Numbered from the stretch's first letter, positions 36,551-45,780 are shown. The stretch: DNA of 64,000 bases from Aquirufa nivalisilvae (GCF_004307455.1 NZ_SEWX01000003.1:62001-126000); one strand, 5' to 3'. The notes: generated by a model not told the origin, from the letters alone. A program made the numbers and translations.

Positions 36551-36576
36551 TATAATCATCATGTAATTTGACAATG

Positions 36577-36615
36577 AAATGAGATGGACATACAATAGTT
36601 CATCTCATTTTTTTA
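36577..36615 (+). terminator. Intrinsic terminator
   Basis: AAATGAGATG (36577-36586) pairs with CATCTCATTT (36601-36610) and the stem runs into a run of T. It ends the transcript of the propeller gene that stops at 36550. Confidence 0.85.
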
Positions 36616-36627
36616 TTTCCAAAAACC

Positions 36628-36711
36628 ATGAAAGCCATTCGAGCTAGTATTATCGTTTTGGTGTATGTCACAGTGGTGAATTTCGGAGCACAAAACTGTC
36701 ATCAGCATTAA
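36628..36711 (+). pseudogene. 27-codon signal-peptide-like ORF, possible gene remnant
   Basis: An ATG at 36628 opens a short frame whose product starts with a charged end and a hydrophobic core (IRASIIVLVYVTVVNFGAQ) and stops eight residues after a signal-peptidase-like site. It looks like the signal peptide of an exported protein without the rest. The next feature is the RloB/ATPase module, so the body of the gene may have been lost when that module arrived. It could also be chance or a small peptide gene. Confidence 0.3.
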
Positions 36712-36773
36712 ACTTGAATAGAATCATAAAGCTCAAAGTTTGCACGTCACTTCTCCTTAATGCAAACCCCTTG

Positions 36774-37523
36774 TTAACAGTTTTCTAATTTCGTGTCAGA
36801 ATTAAGCTTCATGGTATCCTCATCAGCAAGCTCCTTCTCAAGATTAAATAGCTCTACAACTAGCTTATATACAGTTGTACAAGGATTCTGATTAGCAAAA
36901 TTCCCTATGCCAGAATATGAATGTTCAAGTCTTTTAGAATGCTTAATCGCAAGTTTTATATTGCCATACTTTGATAACAAATTGAACATGTCTGGTCTGT
37001 TTTTTGAGTACACAAAATCAACTAATCCATTATTTCTAAAGTTGGTTTGAATTCTTTGCTTATATGTGTCTCTTGTTATTCCCGTGTTGTAAAACTCAAA
37101 GTGTAACAAATACCAAATTTCAAACGCTTCATTACTCCATGCTGCTTCTGTTTTAGGAGTGTTTGTGCAAAGTTGTATTGCACTGTTAAAAGCACTAGAT
37201 AAAAAACTATCCTTGTCAAAAACAACCCATAGTTTATCAATCGTTCTTCCTGATTCAGTCTCCCATTTTGCTCTTAGCGATATTGCTTTTTGGACAAGAC
37301 TTTCTGTGTTAAATCCTTCACCAATTATTCTAAAGTCAACTACTTCTAAAACCCCTTTAGGTAATGCTAATTTCAATGCTTCAAAATAGTTAGGTTCAGT
37401 CTTTTCTCCTTCACAAACAATTAAGTATCGTTTTCTTTTGGGTTTACTGTTTATTTGCCTTCTTGCTTCCTGCCTTTCACGTCTTTTTAATATGGCAGGT
37501 TCAATTTTTATTTTCCTTGCCAT
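36774..37523 (-). CDS. RloB-family TOPRIM protein (AbiLii-like)
   Basis: A 249-residue cytoplasmic protein. After a basic N-terminus (residues 1-32, many Arg/Lys), YLIVCEGEKTEPNYFEAL at 33-50 is the RloB signature with the TOPRIM glutamate E38, and VVFDKDSF supplies the acidic pair D103 and D105. RloB proteins are TOPRIM nuclease-like partners of AAA ATPases in abortive-infection systems of the AbiL type and in restriction loci. Its start overlaps the ATPase stop by 16 bases, indicating translational coupling. It is the downstream effector candidate. The nuclease activity is inferred from the motif layout. Confidence 0.85.
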   Translation of the reverse strand: MARKIKIEPAILKRRERQEARRQINSKPKRKRYLIVCEGEKTEPNYFEALKLALPKGVLEVVDFRIIGEGFNTESLVQKAISLRAKWETESGRTIDKLWVVFDKDSFLSSAFNSAIQLCTNTPKTEAAWSNEAFEIWYLLHFEFYNTGITRDTYKQRIQTNFRNNGLVDFVYSKNRPDMFNLLSKYGNIKLAIKHSKRLEHSYSGIGNFANQNPCTTVYKLVVELFNLEKELADEDTMKLNSDTKLENC

Positions 37524-38794
37524 TTGTCCAAAAGTGTTTTGATGTTACCGATATAAGGAATTGCTCCATATCTTCCTTGAATATAATCTTTCTCGAAGGA
37601 TCGATCGTTTCTTATCTTTTTCCCATTTTCATTATATTCAACTAAAGAGTACAAATCAGATGAACCAAATTCATCCTTTTCAACAAAGAAAACCTGGTCT
37701 CTTCTGTAATTTCCATAACACAATAGATTAGTGTCGTGAGTTGAAAAAATTAATTGCGCATTTTTGGAGTTATGTTCTTTGGAATTAAAAAGCTTAGTAA
37801 CTGCTAAAGTTAACAATGGATGCAGGCTAGCATCTAACTCATCAATAATTAAAACACCACCATCAGAAAGAACATCAAAAACAGGCCCTGAAATATTAAA
37901 TATTTTATTCGTTCCAGAGGACTCTTGACTTCTCATATCAAACTCTTCTAGTTTTTCAATTTCATTGTTGTCATTATATTTTTTGTGAAGAGTTTTAACA
38001 TTGACTAAAGTCTTGCCTTCCAAGTCTGTTACCATTTGTTTGAGAATGGCTTCTGGCAAACCTTTTGGAAGTTCGTTTGAATCGAAGGTTTTCTTTACAA
38101 TTTTTATATCATCAAAACCTAAATCAAGTTGATTATAAAAACTTTGCAATACTGGCTTAGTGTTATCATTTTCAAGCATTTTGAAAGTCACTGCTTTATA
38201 CCCCTCATGACTAAGGCCAGATATGGTAATAAAATTGTTGAACCAGTGCATTATATTTTTTGCGATTGTTCCGTTAAATTGGTCCACGACAGCAAGGAAT
38301 AAAGTGTTGTCTCTAGTTTTTTCTTCTAAGTCTTTCCCTTCCTTAAATGAGGGGAATACTTGAATGCCATCGTTCTCTCTTATAAACAATGGTTTTTCAG
38401 TATTTTTCTTTGCTTCAAATAGCCATTCTCCTCTTACAGAAGTGTTATCAACTTCAAATCCATATCTGTATCGAATATCATTCAGCAAAAACAATACTTC
38501 AAAGTGTGATGGTTTAGTATCAAAACTTGTGTGTAGAAGAAACGGAGTAATATCTAATTCAGTAGCAGAGGATTTTTCAAAAGACTTTAGTACAAGTCTT
38601 CTCATTGTACTCATTGCTTTTACAAAATTGCTTTTACCACTGGCGTTAGCACCATAAATAATTGCTCCCTTAAGTAATTTGTATCTTTCATTAATTATAC
38701 TGTCTGGATAATCCTTTATGGTTGTTGCTTGTAAACTCATAGATTTTCTATCTTTGAAAGAGAGAAAATTTGAGACTGAGAATTCTATTAGCAT
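37508..38794 (-). CDS. AAA ATPase, RloA/AbiLi-like
   Basis: A 428-residue ATPase of the AAA_15/AAA_21 ABC-like class. It begins MLIEFSVSNFLSFKDR, typical of this family, with Walker A GANASGKS at 48-55, an ABC-signature-like ESSGTNK at 291-297, Walker B VLIIDEL at 314-320 with D318/E319, and the switch His in FSTHDTNLL (H353). Such ATPases sense invasion and license a nuclease partner. It is the first gene of a two-gene operon with RloB. By eye the pair is more AT-rich and uses less Bacteroidota glycan-type vocabulary than its neighbours, in line with transfer, though no composition was computed. Confidence 0.88.
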   Translation of the reverse strand: MLIEFSVSNFLSFKDRKSMSLQATTIKDYPDSIINERYKLLKGAIIYGANASGKSNFVKAMSTMRRLVLKSFEKSSATELDITPFLLHTSFDTKPSHFEVLFLLNDIRYRYGFEVDNTSVRGEWLFEAKKNTEKPLFIRENDGIQVFPSFKEGKDLEEKTRDNTLFLAVVDQFNGTIAKNIMHWFNNFITISGLSHEGYKAVTFKMLENDNTKPVLQSFYNQLDLGFDDIKIVKKTFDSNELPKGLPEAILKQMVTDLEGKTLVNVKTLHKKYNDNNEIEKLEEFDMRSQESSGTNKIFNISGPVFDVLSDGGVLIIDELDASLHPLLTLAVTKLFNSKEHNSKNAQLIFSTHDTNLLCYGNYRRDQVFFVEKDEFGSSDLYSLVEYNENGKKIRNDRSFEKDYIQGRYGAIPYIGNIKTLLDKWQGK

Positions 38795-38819
38795 ATTCGT
38801 AGTATTTGAGAATTATGCT

Positions 38820-38827
38820 CAAAAGTA
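38820..38827 (-). promoter_or_regulatory. -7 box for the ATPase/RloB operon
   Basis: On the minus strand TACTTTTG matches TAnnTTTG exactly, 25 bases before the start codon at 38794. No -33 TTG is seen at the usual spacing. Confidence 0.4.
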
Positions 38828-38876
38828 AATGAATTGTTTATATTTTTATGTTATTTTAGAGAAAATTTCTCACAAC

Positions 38877-40019
38877 ATGGTGTTTTTCTATTTTAGTGTC
38901 AATCAATTAATTTATAATACGAGTTGGTCAATAAGGCTTACTGCTAACTGCCTGATTTGTCTGATGTTGGTGACGACATCCCATGCCCAAAACAAAACCA
39001 AGCGATATCTCTATGTGGCGACTCCGGGGATTAGAGATTACCTGGGTTATGGTGGTCACGGGATTTTGGTATTTGATATAAATAATCAGCACCGATTTGT
39101 AAAGCGAATCAAGACTCAAGGCTTGCATCCCAATGGAAAGCCTTCGAATGTGAAGGGAGTTGCAGTCAGTATTCCATTAAATAGTATTTACGTCAGTACA
39201 TTGGAGTCATTACAGCGTATTGATCTTAGTACAGAAAAGGTGATTTGGGAAATACCTTTTGCAGGAGGTTGTGACCGCATGTCGATATCACCTGATGGGA
39301 AAACAATGTATTTACCATCCTTAGAAAAGGATTTTTGGAATGTAGTTAATTGTGAAACAGGAGCCATTGTCCAGACATTAAAAGGATTTAAAAGAGCGCA
39401 TAATACGCTTTATGGTTTGTCAGGACAATACGTTTATTTGGCCGATATTGGCAATCCTTGGTTGTATCAGGTGGATGCGCAAAAACATACCTTGATTCAG
39501 AAAATAGGGCCATTCAGTAATTTTGTTCGCCCTTTTACAGTGAATGGAAAGGAAAGTATTGGTTTAGTGACCGTGGATAGCCTATTAGGATTTGAAGTGG
39601 GCGATTTAAAAAATGGAAAGAAGTTAGCTAGTATCGTGGTCGAAGGATGGAACAAAGGCCCTGTTCGTCGACATGGAAATCCAAGTCATGGGATTGCTTT
39701 GACACCCGATGAAAAGGAAATTTGGTTATGCGATGGTTTTAATATGCGGTTACATGTATTTCAAGGGAAAGCACCTTATCAGCAGTTGACAAGCATTCCA
39801 TTGAAAGATATGCCCGGTTGGATTAGTTTCTCCTTGGATGGGAAATACGCATATCCTTCCAGCGGAGAAGTAATTGACCCGATCACCAGAAAAGTATTGT
39901 ATCACTTGGAAGATGAACAACATAATTATGTCTCCAGTGAAAAACTAGTGGAAATAGAGTTTCAAGGAAATAAAGCCATTCGGGCAAGCGATCAGTTTGG
40001 GAATGGGAAGGCTCGTTAG
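38877..40019 (+). CDS. YVTN/YncE-like beta-propeller protein, exported
   Basis: A propeller protein of about 380 residues from ATG 38877. An earlier in-frame ATG at 38829 would add 16 residues; neither gives an ideal signal peptide, but a hydrophobic stretch LTANCLICLMLVTTSHAQ ends at a likely cleavage site. The body has repeats of the type RYLYVATPG, GILVFDIN, SIYVSTLESLQRIDLS, CDRMSISPDGKTMYLPS and GIALTPDEKEIWLCDG, as in YVTN/lactonase-like propellers. Function unknown. The N-terminal region abuts the RloB module, so its promoter may have been changed by insertion. The stop overlaps the convergent AsmA gene by 4 bases. Confidence 0.75.
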   Translation: MVFFYFSVNQLIYNTSWSIRLTANCLICLMLVTTSHAQNKTKRYLYVATPGIRDYLGYGGHGILVFDINNQHRFVKRIKTQGLHPNGKPSNVKGVAVSIPLNSIYVSTLESLQRIDLSTEKVIWEIPFAGGCDRMSISPDGKTMYLPSLEKDFWNVVNCETGAIVQTLKGFKRAHNTLYGLSGQYVYLADIGNPWLYQVDAQKHTLIQKIGPFSNFVRPFTVNGKESIGLVTVDSLLGFEVGDLKNGKKLASIVVEGWNKGPVRRHGNPSHGIALTPDEKEIWLCDGFNMRLHVFQGKAPYQQLTSIPLKDMPGWISFSLDGKYAYPSSGEVIDPITRKVLYHLEDEQHNYVSSEKLVEIEFQGNKAIRASDQFGNGKAR

Positions 40020-42763
40020 TTTTGACGAGCCTTTTCAATCAAATCCTGTGCTTTTTTATCTGCTTCTTCTAATAAGGCATCTGCTTTTCGGTCAGCTTCT
40101 TTTTTCAGTCTTTCAGCAATCTTTTGCGCAGCAATTTTAGCAAAAGGATTCTTGGCTTCTTCCACTAATCGGTCGGCATTGGCATAAGCTTCTTGTCTCA
40201 ATTTCTGAGAAAGAGCTTCGGCTTCTTGTTTTAATGCTTCTGCTTTTACTTTAGCGTCATCCAATTGCTTGTTGATTTGTTGTTTAGCCTCTTGCTTCAC
40301 CAATTCTTTGGCTTGTGTTGTCACAGAACTGTTTGAGTTGCCCTGCGCATTGATGACATTCACCTTAAATTGAGGTTTTTGCACAGTTCCTCGAACGGTA
40401 ATTTGCATTTTCAAGGCTTGTTGAATTTTTTCTAGATTTAGGTTAGGATTTAATTTGGCTAATTGTTGGTTCAAACTAGCTGCTACGCCAGATTGTAATG
40501 TTTTTGCTGGAATATCTGTCAAGATATTATATTCCAAACTTTGGTCTAAACCGTTGGATCCATTTACCTGAAACTTGGTCAAATTCGTTTGAACTTCAAA
40601 AGGTTTGAATTGTAATCTCCCTTGACTTATCTGGAAATTCAAATGCGTAGGTTTTAATTCCAAATTCTTCAATTGATTCCATTGAGTTAAACTAAGCAAC
40701 TGATTAAAGCTAGCTGAATTTTTCAAACTAAAATCAACCAAATCCATATTTCCCACGGCGTTGGTACTCATGATATTGGGGGATAAATCGGGATTTAAGT
40801 CCCCAGAATAGGTAAAGTCAACATTAACCTTCCCTTGAGCTGCTGCGGCAATAGGGGCCATTTTTTGTACCAAACTAAAGTAATGATGGGCTTCTTGCAT
40901 ATTCAAATCGTGAATATTGAATGCCCATTTAACAGATGGGTTTTGATGATCTTTTTTGCTAAAAGTTCCAGTTGATTTCCAAGAGGCATTGGCCAATTGA
41001 AAAGATAAATTATCCATAGTAATGACTTGATCTGCTAAGTGGATTTTACCCTTAGCTTGGCTAATGACCAAATCTTTGAAGAGTAATTTGTCAATATTGG
41101 ATTGAATCGTGAAATCAACGTTTTTAGGGATTTGCAAATCAGCCGTAGAAGCCGTAGAAGCCGTATAAGCCGAAGTACTACTTCGGCTGTACATAGCGGC
41201 ATTGCCATCACGGATCTTCATCCACGGATTTAAATCCACTAAAGGAGATTCAAGAGTTAAATTCCCCGTGATTTTATCATTTTTCAAGAAATACTGGACA
41301 TAATTTTGCAAACTACCGCTGGCTGAGAATTCGGTATTAGCGGCATTGCCTACTAGGGAGCTGATCACCAGTGATTTAGGGTTTATAGTGGCTGAGGCAT
41401 TCTTAATGCTGATTTTTTGCTGTGTTTCCGTGTTATTGTATTGAATTTGATGCGCATTAAAATATCCACTTGCTTTCCCTTGGGCTTGCTTAAATGCTTG
41501 GACATAACCATCCAATTGAATATCACTTTGAATGGTGCCACTCATTTGGGTATTTTTCTGTGGGATGATTTTAGCAATTTCGCCTAAGTTTAACACACCT
41601 TTCAGACTAGTTTTAATATAGGGGTTTGAAAGTGGCGTTTTTAAGAACAAATTGGCTTGTAAAGGCTGGTTGTTCATGTATAATTGGAATTTTTTTAAGT
41701 CAATTACGGTATGATCAGGGATCCCATCTGGATTATCAATTTGTAAGTCGAGTTCCATTTGTTTAACACCAACTGGAACTTTAGCATAGCTAAATGCACC
41801 TTTTGAGATACGTAAATCCATCCCAAAGCTAGGCATGGAGCTACCATTCATTTTACCTTTGGCATAACCAGAGAGAGCAAAATCTCCCGATGCTTGAAGA
41901 TCTTGGAAGGAGTTTTGGTATAAAAGAGGAATCAGTGACAGGAAATCTTTTAGGGGAGACTTTAACGCATGAAATTTGATGTCCATATTGATGGAAGTAT
42001 CAGGCATAGCCACCCAAGCATCAAAATGAATGGGTAATTCATTTAGGAACAGGTCGTTGTTTTTAAAGGCAAACTCCATCTTAGAGAAATTCATCTCAAT
42101 CGGAGCTTCAAGCTTACCTTTCACCTCAGATAAGTAGGTTTTTCCGAGAAACTCGAAACTTAGTTTTTCGACTTCCGTGCTTGTATTTAAGGTAAATATA
42201 TCTTTTGAAAAATCACCTGAACCTTCGTGATTGACTTGAATCAATTGAGTAGCAAATCCTCTCATTTGGTCATTGTAATGAATTTTTGAATCAATGAGTT
42301 GATAATGATCCAAGGAAATGCTCATATTTTGATCGGACTTTTCCTGAGGAACCTCTGAGGGAGCAGCTTGATAAATGTCCCAATTCATTTTCCCATTGGG
42401 AAGAATGATTAAGTTAAATTGGGCTTGTTCGATGCTGACGTCCTGAATCTCGATTTTTTTATCAAGAAGATATGCCAAAGGGGCAATTTGAACACTAAGT
42501 TTAGGTATTTGGGCCAGGGTATCGTTTTTGAATTCGTTTTTTCCAATGATAGAACTGTTTTCTACTTCAATACTTAAACTAGGGAAATGACTTAATAAGC
42601 TGATGGAGGCATCTTCAAATTGAAAATGGGCTTGAAGCTTTTCATTAGCCGTTTGAGTGATTAGCTCCTTGATGTCATTTTTATACATCATGGAAATTCC
42701 CACGGCAGCAAGGATGAAAAATAAGACGATTCCGACTATGGAGAAAAGGACTTTTTTAAACAT
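40016..42763 (-). CDS. AsmA-family protein with long C-terminal coiled coil
   Basis: A 915-residue protein anchored by one N-terminal transmembrane helix (about 5-25) with the rest in the periplasm. The DUF748/AsmA-like beta-groove repeats run to about 800: VLFSIVGIVLFFILAAVGIS, LSIEVENSSIIGKN, IQDVSIEQAQFNLIILPNGKMNWDIY and the AsmA_2-type end (SLTQWNQLKNLELKPTHLNF). AsmA proteins probably move or sort phospholipids between the two membranes. The last 110 residues form a Lys/Glu/Ala-rich coiled coil that is not common to the family. Residues about 525-545 are an Ala/Ser/Thr stretch encoded by a short tandem repeat (41141-41167). Confidence 0.85.
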   Translation of the reverse strand: MFKKVLFSIVGIVLFFILAAVGISMMYKNDIKELITQTANEKLQAHFQFEDASISLLSHFPSLSIEVENSSIIGKNEFKNDTLAQIPKLSVQIAPLAYLLDKKIEIQDVSIEQAQFNLIILPNGKMNWDIYQAAPSEVPQEKSDQNMSISLDHYQLIDSKIHYNDQMRGFATQLIQVNHEGSGDFSKDIFTLNTSTEVEKLSFEFLGKTYLSEVKGKLEAPIEMNFSKMEFAFKNNDLFLNELPIHFDAWVAMPDTSINMDIKFHALKSPLKDFLSLIPLLYQNSFQDLQASGDFALSGYAKGKMNGSSMPSFGMDLRISKGAFSYAKVPVGVKQMELDLQIDNPDGIPDHTVIDLKKFQLYMNNQPLQANLFLKTPLSNPYIKTSLKGVLNLGEIAKIIPQKNTQMSGTIQSDIQLDGYVQAFKQAQGKASGYFNAHQIQYNNTETQQKISIKNASATINPKSLVISSLVGNAANTEFSASGSLQNYVQYFLKNDKITGNLTLESPLVDLNPWMKIRDGNAAMYSRSSTSAYTASTASTADLQIPKNVDFTIQSNIDKLLFKDLVISQAKGKIHLADQVITMDNLSFQLANASWKSTGTFSKKDHQNPSVKWAFNIHDLNMQEAHHYFSLVQKMAPIAAAAQGKVNVDFTYSGDLNPDLSPNIMSTNAVGNMDLVDFSLKNSASFNQLLSLTQWNQLKNLELKPTHLNFQISQGRLQFKPFEVQTNLTKFQVNGSNGLDQSLEYNILTDIPAKTLQSGVAASLNQQLAKLNPNLNLEKIQQALKMQITVRGTVQKPQFKVNVINAQGNSNSSVTTQAKELVKQEAKQQINKQLDDAKVKAEALKQEAEALSQKLRQEAYANADRLVEEAKNPFAKIAAQKIAERLKKEADRKADALLEEADKKAQDLIEKARQN
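41141..41188. repeat. 9-base in-frame tandem repeat followed by a palindrome inside the AsmA gene
   Basis: AGCCGTAGA is repeated twice and then once as AGCCGTATA (41141-41167). It runs into the palindrome AGCCGAAGTA-C-TACTTCGGCT (41168-41188). All of this is coding and in frame, giving an Ala-Ser-Thr rich loop. Slippage could change the length by three residues without breaking the frame. Confidence 0.8.
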
Positions 42764-42900
42764 GGTATGAAAATATGCGGCGGTTAAATCTATTTTAATG
42801 GAATTTGGGATAGCTTATGAATAAATTGGGTAAATCAGGAAGCATGAGTTAAATTTACGTATAATTTCTGTGTGAAAACCATTTCAATTGTCTGATAAAT

Positions 42901-43728
42901 ATGAAACGTTCTATTCAAGTATACGGTATAAGTAGCCTAGTTATTCTTTTAGGTGCATTATTTGTTATTTCATGTGCCCAAAATGCCTTGACGGGAAAAA
43001 GTCAATTATCTCTTGTGTCAGAATCAGAGATTCAAGCTCTTTCATTGACTCAATATCAAGAATTTTTAAAGACGAGTAAGGTGATTTCTCCGGCAAAAGA
43101 TGCACAGGCTCAGATGGTGCAGCGGGTAGGGAAAAAGATTACGGCTTCGGTGGAAGCCTATTTTGCAGAGAAGAATAATAAGGATTTTTTGAAAGGATAC
43201 CAGTGGGAATACAATTTGGTGAAAAACGATACTACAGTCAATGCATGGTGTATGCCTGGTGGGAAAATTGTTGTTTATACAGGTATTTTGCCAGTTACCA
43301 AAAATGAAACGGCCTTAGCTTTTGTGATGGGTCATGAGGTTTCACACGCCCTATTGCAGCACGGAAACAAGCGCATGAGCGAGTCTATGGTACAAGAATT
43401 GGGAGGTACTGTATTATCTGCAGCAATTTCAAGTAAGCCGAAAGAAACACAGGATTTGTTTATGAAAGCTTATGGTATTGGAACCACAGTGGGCATCATG
43501 TTGCCATTTTCAAGAGAACAAGAATTAGAAGCGGATAAGTTTGGTTTGATGTGGGCGGCCAAGTCGGGCTATGACCCTTCAGAAGCTTCTGTATTTTGGG
43601 AGCGCATGCAAAAATCAAAAACGGGTGAGCCGCAACCTGAATTTTTAAGTACTCACCCATCTGATGCCACTCGAATTCAAAAGATTAAAGAGTATTTGCC
43701 AGAGGCATTGAAATATTACAAAAAGTAA
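42901..43728 (+). CDS. M48-family zinc metalloprotease lipoprotein
   Basis: A 275-residue lipoprotein (lipobox VISC at C25). The zinc site is complete: HEVSH with H145, E146 and H149 in FVMGHEVSHALLQHGN, and the third ligand E210 in the EQELEADKFG motif. It resembles the LoiP/YggG-type periplasmic M48 proteases that help outer-membrane quality control. Conserved VNAWCMPGGKIVVYTGIL precedes the zinc helix. It is divergent from the AsmA gene and not tightly linked to the next gene (86-base spacer), so it is likely transcribed alone. Confidence 0.9.
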   Translation: MKRSIQVYGISSLVILLGALFVISCAQNALTGKSQLSLVSESEIQALSLTQYQEFLKTSKVISPAKDAQAQMVQRVGKKITASVEAYFAEKNNKDFLKGYQWEYNLVKNDTTVNAWCMPGGKIVVYTGILPVTKNETALAFVMGHEVSHALLQHGNKRMSESMVQELGGTVLSAAISSKPKETQDLFMKAYGIGTTVGIMLPFSREQELEADKFGLMWAAKSGYDPSEASVFWERMQKSKTGEPQPEFLSTHPSDATRIQKIKEYLPEALKYYKK

Positions 43729-43814
43729 AATCCTAGGTCAGTACCTGATTTTATACCAAAGATTAGCTTTAAATAGTGCATTAAAGCTTTTTAACTTGCC
43801 AACAATCAACCTAC

Positions 43815-44546
43815 ATGAAGAAAATTCTATACCTATTACTTTTAGCCCCAAGCTTACTTTGGGCTCAAAAATCTCCCAAAAACATTATTAAAGTAAACTT
43901 GAGTTCGCTTTTATTGAGGAATTATAACATTACTTATGAGCGTAGTTTAAGTAAACATATCTCATTTTCATTGGGATTTAGGACCATGCCCTATGGCAAT
44001 GTTCCATTGGAAGGGACCATTACTGATATAATTGATGATAAATCAATTAATATATCTCGTATGAGATTGGGAAATATCGCTATTACGCCTGAAATAAGAT
44101 ACTATTTTAGTAGTAAGGGTAACCAAGGTTTTTATGCAGCTCCTTATGCCAGGTATTTAGTGTATGATCTAACTGCTCCCATCACGGTAGAAGACAAAAG
44201 CAGTGGACAATTTGTACAAGTAGATCGTGATTTTAAAGGAAAAATCACATCGATGAATGGTGGCTTAATGTTTGGGGTTCAATATCCCATTTGGAAGAAC
44301 CGAATGGTATTTGATTTTTGGATTATTGGAGCTCATGCTGGAACTAGTACGGGGATATTAACGGCCGAATTCAAACCAGCATTAAGTGCAGATGAACAAG
44401 CTGTCCTACAAAGGGAAGTAGATAATTTGGACACTTCGCCCTTTAAATCAGTAGGTAAGGTGACTGCCAATACCGCTCAAATTAACACCGAAGGGCCATG
44501 GTTAGGTGTTCGTGGTTTGGGAATAAATCTTGGATTTAAATTTTAA
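43815..44546 (+). CDS. Outer-membrane beta-barrel protein, DUF3575-like
   Basis: A 243-residue protein with a signal peptide (about 1-17, ending LWAQ) and then an amphipathic beta-barrel pattern. NIIKVNLSSLLLRNYNITYERSL is the typical opening of small DUF3575-like barrels, and the end (GVRGLGINLGFKF) finishes in a terminal aromatic strand as needed for barrel assembly. Function is unknown; related proteins are surface barrels. It is followed by an intrinsic terminator, so it is transcribed alone. Confidence 0.65.
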   Translation: MKKILYLLLLAPSLLWAQKSPKNIIKVNLSSLLLRNYNITYERSLSKHISFSLGFRTMPYGNVPLEGTITDIIDDKSINISRMRLGNIAITPEIRYYFSSKGNQGFYAAPYARYLVYDLTAPITVEDKSSGQFVQVDRDFKGKITSMNGGLMFGVQYPIWKNRMVFDFWIIGAHAGTSTGILTAEFKPALSADEQAVLQREVDNLDTSPFKSVGKVTANTAQINTEGPWLGVRGLGINLGFKF

Positions 44547-44550
44547 TAAC

Positions 44551-44579
44551 AATCAGCTAACTTTAGTTTGCTGATTTTA
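44551..44579 (+). terminator. Intrinsic terminator
   Basis: AATCAGCTAAC (44551-44561) pairs with GTTTGCTGATT (44566-44576) with one mismatch and is followed by T-rich sequence. It follows the barrel gene stop at 44546 by 4 bases. Confidence 0.75.
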
Positions 44580-44613
44580 TGATAAATTTAGCTGTTTAAC
44601 CTATTTAATCTAT

Positions 44614-45780
44614 ATGAAACTTCCAATATTGGGAGCTAGCTTATTTGTGTACTTGATTTTAATTTCAAGTTCACTTGTAGCGCAAGTTCCAGGTGTAATC
44701 ATTGCACATAGTCCTGCGTCTAGTGGCCAGTACATCGGTTCTCCTAGTATTTGCATCCTATCCAATGGAGATTATTTAGCTTCTCACGATTTTTTTGGTC
44801 CAAAATCAACAGAACACACCTCAGCTGTGTCTCAGGTATATTTGTCAAAAAATAAGGGTAAATCTTGGGTGAAAATTAGCCAAATCCAAGGCCAATTTTG
44901 GTCTAAGTTAGTGGAGATTCGTGGCAAGCTTTACATCATGGGAACCAACAAACACCATGGAAATACCATTATTAGAAACTCCATAGATGGAGGTTATACT
45001 TGGTCTGAACCTATTGATGGACAGCACGGTCTTTTATTGGAGGGGGAATACCATTGTGCTCCCATGCCTTTTTTAGAGCATCGTGGCCGATTGTGGCGAG
45101 CAATGGAAGATGCCATGGGGCCTATTAAGAAGTGGGGAAAAAGATATGGGACCTTCATGATGTCCATGCCCATTGAGGCAGATCCCATGCAAGCATCCAG
45201 CTGGACGAAAACAAATGTACTGCGCTATGATTCCACTTATATAGATAATCATTTTGGTGCTTGGATTGAAGGAAATGCCGTGGTAGACCAACAAGGTCAA
45301 GTTTGGAATATATTGAGGGTAGATAATAAATCGACGATGGATGAATATGCCGCCATGGTGAAGATTAGTGAAGATGGAAAAGAATCCAGTTTTGATACCA
45401 AAACCGGATTTATTGGTTTTCCTGGTGGCGCCAAAAAGTTCACGATTCGATATGATGCAAAAACTAAAAAATATTGGACTATTTCCAATATCATACCTGA
45501 CGAAGTCAAAGTAAAGAATCTAGGTAAAAATCCAGCCTCTTTTAGAAATACCTTGGCATTATGTTTCTCCACTGATTTAAAGAATTGGCAAGTAAAGCAA
45601 GTGATTTTTCAACATCTTGATGAAATCAAGCATGGATTTCAATATGTAGATTGGCAATTTCAAGGGAAACATATCGTATTAGCGTGCAGAACTGCTTACG
45701 ATGATGAGGAGGGAGGAGCACATAACAACCATGATGCCAATTATTTGACCTTTTATCGCATTAAACGTTTTAGAAAATAA
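44614..45780 (+). CDS. Sialidase-like (BNR-repeat) secreted protein
   Basis: A 388-residue protein with a signal peptide (about 1-23, ending LVAQ) and an exo-sialidase-type six-bladed propeller. YIGSPSICILSNGDYLASHDFF is the family start. Asp-box-like motifs are QVYLSKNKGKSWVKI and IIRNSIDGGYTWSEP; TKNVLRYDSTYIDNH-like and DWQFQGKHIVLACRTAYDD near the end are later blade elements. Whether the catalytic Arg triad and Tyr of true GH33 enzymes is present cannot be shown by eye, so this could be a non-sialidase glycosidase of the same fold. It precedes the phosphatase-like gene by 22 bases, forming an operon. Confidence 0.75.
   Translation: MKLPILGASLFVYLILISSSLVAQVPGVIIAHSPASSGQYIGSPSICILSNGDYLASHDFFGPKSTEHTSAVSQVYLSKNKGKSWVKISQIQGQFWSKLVEIRGKLYIMGTNKHHGNTIIRNSIDGGYTWSEPIDGQHGLLLEGEYHCAPMPFLEHRGRLWRAMEDAMGPIKKWGKRYGTFMMSMPIEADPMQASSWTKTNVLRYDSTYIDNHFGAWIEGNAVVDQQGQVWNILRVDNKSTMDEYAAMVKISEDGKESSFDTKTGFIGFPGGAKKFTIRYDAKTKKYWTISNIIPDEVKVKNLGKNPASFRNTLALCFSTDLKNWQVKQVIFQHLDEIKHGFQYVDWQFQGKHIVLACRTAYDDEEGGAHNNHDANYLTFYRIKRFRK

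Noticed and set aside
36738-36767. GTTTGCA/TGCAAAC hairpin just past the RloB stop
   Set aside because: Seven-base stem with a 17-base-range loop and no T run. Too weak to call a terminator.
36712-38830. Possible direct repeats (GCTCAAAGT near 36731 and GCTCAAAAGT near 38817) flanking the RloB module
   Set aside because: Only about 9 bases long with one difference, in AT-rich DNA. I did not accept them as target-site duplications.
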